Below are positions 60,352-64,000 of a stretch of 64,000 nt of DNA, one piece after another. The position numbers were made by a program, and so were the translations under genes. Under the pieces are notes generated by a model. That model was given only the letters and a program-made list of their open reading frames with translations, was not told the DNA's origin and searched no databases. How positions within the stretch are numbered: the first letter of the stretch is position 1; each line of letters starts with the position of its first letter. The DNA is from Pseudomonas taiwanensis (GTDB lineage: Bacteria > Pseudomonadota > Gammaproteobacteria > Pseudomonadales > Pseudomonadaceae), in assembly GCF_013393345.1 (NCBI RefSeq), contig NZ_QJRF01000070.1:186001-250000 (forward strand), read 5' to 3'.

Positions 60352-60647
60352 GGCTACTCACGAAGGTCTTTCTGATACGACGGCCGGCGGGCCGTGGACG
60401 AGCGGGCACTCTATCACAGCGCAAGGCTCTAACTGGGGGACTGGTTATACCGAAAAAATATACTGATATAGCCGTACGAATTCAGTGTCAGCGAAGCTGC
60501 CAGGGCCGCTCCACCTGAGCCACTGCGCAGCCTCGGACGGTGGCTCGGCCAGGAGCACACAGTTCCGGCAAGGCTGACTCGCGACTTGTTCCTGCGCAGC
60601 GCTGCGCTAGCATAGCCCGCACATTTTCCTGTCCCGAATGACTTCCC
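60352..60647. promoter_or_regulatory. Divergent control region of cysD and mltB
   Basis: This 296-base gap contains no gene. An AT-rich tract with palindromic TATAC-TGA-TATA lies at 60444-60470, in a region where CysB-type activation would act on cysD. Toward mltB, TTGTTC (60586-60591) and TAGCAT (60608-60613) with a 16-base spacer form a possible promoter. Roles are inference. Confidence 0.4.
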
Positions 60648-61745
60648 ATGCGCCGCATCGTCTTCGCCCTGCCTTTGCTCGTCCTGATCTCCGCATGCAG
60701 CAGCAAACCAGCTCCCGTCCTGCAGCCGGTTCAGAAGCCAAAGCAACCGACACTCATCACCCCCAGCGCCCATCCGGCATTCGGTTCGGTGCAACCGATC
60801 ACGCCGCTGCGCGGGGACTTCGCGGGTAACGTCAGTGCCCAGCGGTTCATCGATCGCATGGTCAGCCAGCACGACTTCAATCGCCAGCACCTGCAGGACC
60901 TGCTCGCCCAAACCCGCGAACTTGATTGGGTGATCCGCCTGATGGACCGTCAGGCACCGACCTACACACCGCCCAGCGGCCCCAACGGCGCCTGGCTACG
61001 CTACCGGAAGAAGTTCATCACACCGGGCAACGTGGGGAACGGCGTGTTGTTCTGGGACGAGTACGAAGTTGACCTGCAGCGTGCCTTCCAAACATACGGC
61101 GTACCGCCGGAAATCATTGTCGGCATCATCGGCGTGGAGACCCGCTGGGGACGCGTGATGGGCAAGACACGGATCATCGACGCGCTGGCTACCCTCTCCT
61201 TCTCTTATCCTCGCCGCGCCGAGTTCTTCAGTGGTGAGCTGGAGCAGTTCCTTCTGCAAGCGCGCAAGGAAGGCAACGACCCACTGGCGCTGCGCGGCTC
61301 CTATGCCGGCGCAATGGGCTACGGACAGTTCATGCCGTCGTCCTTCACCCAATATGCCGTGGATTTCGACGGCGACGGACAACGAGACCTGTGGAATCCC
61401 CGCGATGCGATCGGCAGCGTGGCCAACTACTTCAAGCAGCACGGCTGGATCACCGGCGACACCGTGGCCGTGCGCGCCACCGGCCAGGCGCGATCGCTGG
61501 AAGACGGCTTCAAGACCCAGTATCCGATCGGTGTGCTGAATGCAGCCGGGCTCCGGCCGCAGGGTTCGCTGGGCAATCACCAAAGGGCCAGCCTGCTGCG
61601 CCTGGACATGGGCAACACCTACCAGTACTGGTATGGCCTACCGAACTTCTACGTGATCACCCGCTACAACCACAGCACGCACTACGCCATGGCGGTGTGG
61701 GAACTGGGCAGGGCGGTACAGAGCCAACGTCACAGCTCTCGATGA
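60648..61745 (+). CDS. mltB: MltB-type membrane-bound lytic transglycosylase
   Basis: This 365-residue lipoprotein (lipobox LISAC, Cys17) cleaves MurNAc-GlcNAc bonds in peptidoglycan with formation of 1,6-anhydromuropeptides. The catalytic Glu164 is in IIGVETRWGRVMGKT; SYAGAMGYGQFMPSS, a metal-binding-like DFDGDGQRDLWNPRDAIGSVANY and the C-terminal LRLDMGNTYQYWYGLPNFYVITRYN are MltB signatures. The products could be imported by AmpG (6426-8165). Confidence 0.95.
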   Translation: MRRIVFALPLLVLISACSSKPAPVLQPVQKPKQPTLITPSAHPAFGSVQPITPLRGDFAGNVSAQRFIDRMVSQHDFNRQHLQDLLAQTRELDWVIRLMDRQAPTYTPPSGPNGAWLRYRKKFITPGNVGNGVLFWDEYEVDLQRAFQTYGVPPEIIVGIIGVETRWGRVMGKTRIIDALATLSFSYPRRAEFFSGELEQFLLQARKEGNDPLALRGSYAGAMGYGQFMPSSFTQYAVDFDGDGQRDLWNPRDAIGSVANYFKQHGWITGDTVAVRATGQARSLEDGFKTQYPIGVLNAAGLRPQGSLGNHQRASLLRLDMGNTYQYWYGLPNFYVITRYNHSTHYAMAVWELGRAVQSQRHSSR

Positions 61746-61778
61746 AAAACAGCCGGTTCACTGAGCCGGCCGTTTTTT
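61745..61778. terminator. Bidirectional terminator between mltB and the Nif3-like gene
   Basis: AAAACAGCCGG pairs with CCGGCCGTTTT (small mismatch) around TTCACTGAG, followed by a T tract. Confidence 0.85.
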
Positions 61779-61793
61779 CTTTGCAATACGAAT

Positions 61794-62552
61794 TCAGGCT
61801 GGGTTGGCGCAGTCGATGAACAAGTGCTCGATGGCGAAGCGCTTGGCCAGGTAGTCGCCGAGCGCCTGTACACCATAGCGCTCGGTGGCATGGTGGCCGG
61901 CGGCGATGAAGCTGACACCATTCTCCCGCGCACTGTGCACGGTCTGTTCGGAGACTTCGCCAGTGAGATAGGCATCGACACCCGCAGCAATCGCCTGATC
62001 GATATAGCCCTGGCCACCGCCGGTGCACCAGCCGATACGGCTGATCATGCGGTCGCCCTCCACCAGCAGGGGCTCGCGTCCGAGGACTTCGCGCACGCGA
62101 CGGGCGAAGTCACTGGCGGCCATGGGTTCGGCCAGCGAACCGATCAAGCCGACGGTGCGCGGATTATCCGGCTCCAGCGGGCCTTCGACGATGATGTCGA
62201 GTTGACGCGCCAACTGGACGTTGTTGCCCACTTCCGGGTGCAGGTCCAGGGGCAAATGGTAGGCAAGCAGGCTGACGTCATTGGATAGCAGGGTCTTCAG
62301 GCGGCGCTGCTTCATCCCCACCACACAGGGGTTCTCGCCCTTCCAGAAATAGCCATGGTGCACCAGCACCACATCCGCCCCGGCATCGATCGCAGCGTCC
62401 AGCAGCGCCTGACTGGCGGTGACGCCGGTGACGATCCGACTGACCTGTGGACGCCCTTCGACCTGCAGGCCATTAGGGCAGTAATCCTGGATGCGCGAGG
62501 CGTTCAGGTAGCGCTCCGCTTCTTCCACCAGAGTGTTCAGGGCAATGGCCAT
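61794..62552 (-). CDS. Nif3-like dinuclear metal-centre protein (YbgI/DUF34)
   Basis: This 252-residue protein belongs to the NIF3 family of hexameric rings. Metal-ligand motifs are VLVHHGYFWKGE (paired His) and, near the C-terminus, FIAAGHHATERYGVQALG. YCPNGLQVEG is the family start. The family is proposed to be GTP cyclohydrolase-like or to act in metal or thiol chemistry, but its role is unsettled. ATG at 62552 has GAGGA upstream; a GTG at 62564 is less likely. Divergent from algW. Confidence 0.92.
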   Translation of the reverse strand: MAIALNTLVEEAERYLNASRIQDYCPNGLQVEGRPQVSRIVTGVTASQALLDAAIDAGADVVLVHHGYFWKGENPCVVGMKQRRLKTLLSNDVSLLAYHLPLDLHPEVGNNVQLARQLDIIVEGPLEPDNPRTVGLIGSLAEPMAASDFARRVREVLGREPLLVEGDRMISRIGWCTGGGQGYIDQAIAAGVDAYLTGEVSEQTVHSARENGVSFIAAGHHATERYGVQALGDYLAKRFAIEHLFIDCANPA

Positions 62553-62603
62553 GGCATTCCTCACAAGCTGTTGCGGACGACTCGTTTTTAACCGGCGCCC
62601 TCG

Positions 62604-62609
62604 TATAAT
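62604..62609 (+). promoter_or_regulatory. Candidate -10 element for algW
   Basis: A perfect TATAAT (within TCGTATAATGG) lies about 55 bases before the algW ATG. The -35 is weak. Confidence 0.45.
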
Positions 62610-62663
62610 GGCGCCACCTTAAGGGGCACCCCTGCCCCCCGCAACCCTCAGGATTCTCCCTCG

Positions 62664-63815
62664 ATGCTCAAGGCGCTGCGATTCTTCAGCTGGCCCCTGG
62701 TTGTCGGCGTGCTCGCGGCACTGCTGATCATCCAGCAATACCCGGATTGGGTCGGCCTGCCCCGCGAGGAAGTGCATCTGCAAGAAGCCCCCAAGTTCAA
62801 CTTTACCCGCCAGGGCCCGGACTCCTATGCCGACGCGGTGACCAACGCATCGCCGGCGGTGGCCAACCTCTACACCACCAAGATGGTGAGCAAGCCGGCA
62901 CACCCGTTGTTCGAAGACCCACAGTTCCGCCGGTTCTTCGGCGACAACCTGCCGCGCCAACGTCGCATGGAGTCCAGCCTCGGCTCGGCGGTGATCATGA
63001 GCCCGGAAGGCTACCTGCTGACCAACAACCATGTGACCGCGGGCGCCGACCAGATCGTGGTCGCCCTGAAAGACGGCCGCGAAACCCTCGCACGCCTGGT
63101 GGGCAGCGACCCGGAAACCGACTTGGCGGTGTTGAAGATCGACCTCAAGGATCTGCCGCCCATTACCCTGGGCCGCTCGGACAACATCCGCATCGGCGAC
63201 GTCGCCCTGGCAATCGGTAACCCCTTCGGTGTCGGTCAGACCGTGACCATGGGCATCATCAGCGCGACAGGCCGAAACCAGCTGGGCCTGAACACCTACG
63301 AAGACTTCATCCAGACCGACGCCGCGATCAACCCCGGCAATTCCGGCGGCGCGCTGGTGGACGCCAACGGCAACCTGATCGGCATCAACACCGCGATCTT
63401 CTCCAAGTCCGGCGGCTCCCAGGGCATCGGCTTCGCAATTCCGGTCAAGCTCGCACTGGAAGTGATGAAGGCAATCGTCGAACACGGCTCGGTGATTCGC
63501 GGCTGGCTGGGCATCGAAGTTCAGCCCTTGACCCCGGAATTGGCGGAATCCTTCGGCCTGGAAGGACGCCCCGGCATCGTTGTCGCCGGTATTTACCGCG
63601 ACAGCCCGGCTCAACGCGCCACCCTGCAACCCGGCGACATCATCCTCAGTATCGATGGCGAACCGGCTGGCGATGGTCGTCGCTCGATGAACCAGGTGGC
63701 CCGCACCCGCCCCGGCGAGAAAGTGAGCATCCAGGTGATGCGCAATGGCCAGGAGCTGGAGCTGACGGCGGAGGTCGGTGTGCGGCCGCCGCCCAGCAAC
63801 AACGGCGGTAGCTGA
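62664..63815 (+). CDS. algW: AlgW, DegS-type periplasmic serine protease
   Basis: This 383-residue protein has an N-terminal membrane anchor (about 9-26, SWPLVVGVLAALLIIQQ), a trypsin-like domain with the catalytic triad His123 (LTNNHVTAGA), Asp153 (ETDLAVLKID) and Ser227 (NPGNSGGAL), and one PDZ domain (about 275-375). AlgW senses misfolded outer-membrane protein C-termini and cuts the anti-sigma factor MucA, releasing AlgU and, in some strains, turning on alginate. Residue positions match the P. aeruginosa protein as I recall it. Confidence 0.96.
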   Translation: MLKALRFFSWPLVVGVLAALLIIQQYPDWVGLPREEVHLQEAPKFNFTRQGPDSYADAVTNASPAVANLYTTKMVSKPAHPLFEDPQFRRFFGDNLPRQRRMESSLGSAVIMSPEGYLLTNNHVTAGADQIVVALKDGRETLARLVGSDPETDLAVLKIDLKDLPPITLGRSDNIRIGDVALAIGNPFGVGQTVTMGIISATGRNQLGLNTYEDFIQTDAAINPGNSGGALVDANGNLIGINTAIFSKSGGSQGIGFAIPVKLALEVMKAIVEHGSVIRGWLGIEVQPLTPELAESFGLEGRPGIVVAGIYRDSPAQRATLQPGDIILSIDGEPAGDGRRSMNQVARTRPGEKVSIQVMRNGQELELTAEVGVRPPPSNNGGS

Positions 63816-63821
63816 TCGATA

Positions 63822-63848
63822 AAAAACGGCGCCTAAAGGCGCCGTTTT
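63822..63848. terminator. Terminator of algW
   Basis: Hairpin AAAAACGGCGCC-TAAA-GGCGCCGTTTT, followed by CTTTT, just after the algW stop. Confidence 0.93.
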
Positions 63849-63910
63849 CTTTTCCTCGCTCCAAGCAGGAATCATCCGGCACTGGACAGGAACGATTCTC
63901 GCCTCGCAGA

Positions 63911-63927
63911 ATGTTATGTTATTACAT
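63911..63927 (+). promoter_or_regulatory. Candidate Zur box
   Basis: ATGTTATGTTATTACAT matches the gammaproteobacterial Zur consensus as I recall it (ATGTTATANTATAACAT) at all but two specified positions. It ends 17 bases before the ATG at 63945. Zur represses zinc-acquisition genes when zinc is sufficient. Confidence 0.55.
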
Positions 63928-63944
63928 TATTTGCGAGCCCCCTG

Positions 63945-64000
63945 ATGCGCCTCCATCACCTTGCCCCTGCCAGCGGGCTACTCCTCAGCCTGCTCGGTGA
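63945..64000 (+). CDS. Start of an exported protein, 3' cut by window
   Basis: The visible 18 codons (MRLHHLAPASGLLLSLLG) look like the beginning of a signal peptide. The product cannot be named. The Zur-box-like sequence just upstream suggests a zinc-related role, for example a TonB-dependent receptor or periplasmic zinc protein; this is inference. Confidence 0.5.
   Translation, partial: MRLHHLAPASGLLLSLLG

Noticed and set aside
57508-60375. 955-codon open frame on the plus strand
   Set aside because: Antisense to cysNC and cysD, with Val/Leu/Gly/His-rich translation and no domain; a shadow frame.

Overview
The window is chromosomal DNA from a Pseudomonas-type gammaproteobacterium. The evidence is high G+C content, a complete mraZ-to-lpxC division and wall cluster followed by secA, an rnpB / rsmI / lpoA / yraN / SIS / BON-lipoprotein block, sspAB with petABC and rpsI-rplM, and the order cysNC-cysD / mltB / nif3-like / algW. 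I recognise this order from P. aeruginosa-like genomes. The species cannot be named from the sequence alone. I saw no tRNA gene, prophage, insertion sequence or CRISPR array.

Layout. 1-3590: the 3' part of a GlxA/AraC-type regulator, converging on a dauB-dauA-dauR operon for D-arginine use. 3714-3807: short palindromic REP repeats. 3821-5953: two tandem DUF481 outer-membrane-type proteins, divergent from an alkyltransferase-like DNA repair protein (5952-6338). 6426-15462: ampG, an MscS-type channel, yajQ, a response regulator with a degenerate GGDEF domain, panE, a sensor kinase, a cobalamin adenosyltransferase and a Nudix/ThiE-like fusion. 15459-20331: a GST, argJ and secA. 20614-21078: dciA. 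21137-38886 (minus strand): lpxC, ftsZ, ftsA, ftsQ, ddlB, murC, murG, ftsW, murD, mraY, murF, murE, ftsI, ftsL, rsmH and mraZ; transcription starts from the mraZ end, where a promoter overlaps three 10-bp-spaced MraZ-box repeats. 39208-39561: RNase P RNA. 39602-43920: rsmI, divergent from lpoA-yraN-diaA/gmhA-dolP. 43968-48791: sspB, sspA, petC, petB, petA, rpsI and rplM, all on the minus strand. 49067-53617: an aldo/keto reductase, an acyl-CoA dehydrogenase with a divergent GlxA-type regulator, and an exported hypothetical protein. 53671-63815: zapE, trpS, an alpha/beta hydrolase, zapG, cysNC, cysD, mltB, a Nif3-like protein and algW. The last 56 bases begin a new gene behind a Zur-box-like sequence.

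Most of the window makes and divides the cell envelope: the dcw genes build lipid II and the divisome, LpxC starts lipid A, SecA exports proteins, AmpG and MltB recycle and trim peptidoglycan, LpoA activates a peptidoglycan synthase and AlgW senses envelope stress. Genes within operons overlap by 1-8 bases, typical of translational coupling. Converging genes are usually separated by strong bidirectional hairpin terminators.

I found no wholly new system. The points most worth checking are the candidate Zur box at the right edge, a repeat family that supplies the TAG stop codon of three genes, a divergent gene pair whose start codons share one CATG, a degenerate-GGDEF regulator and kinase flanking panE next to yajQ, and a YegP-like extension on TrpS.
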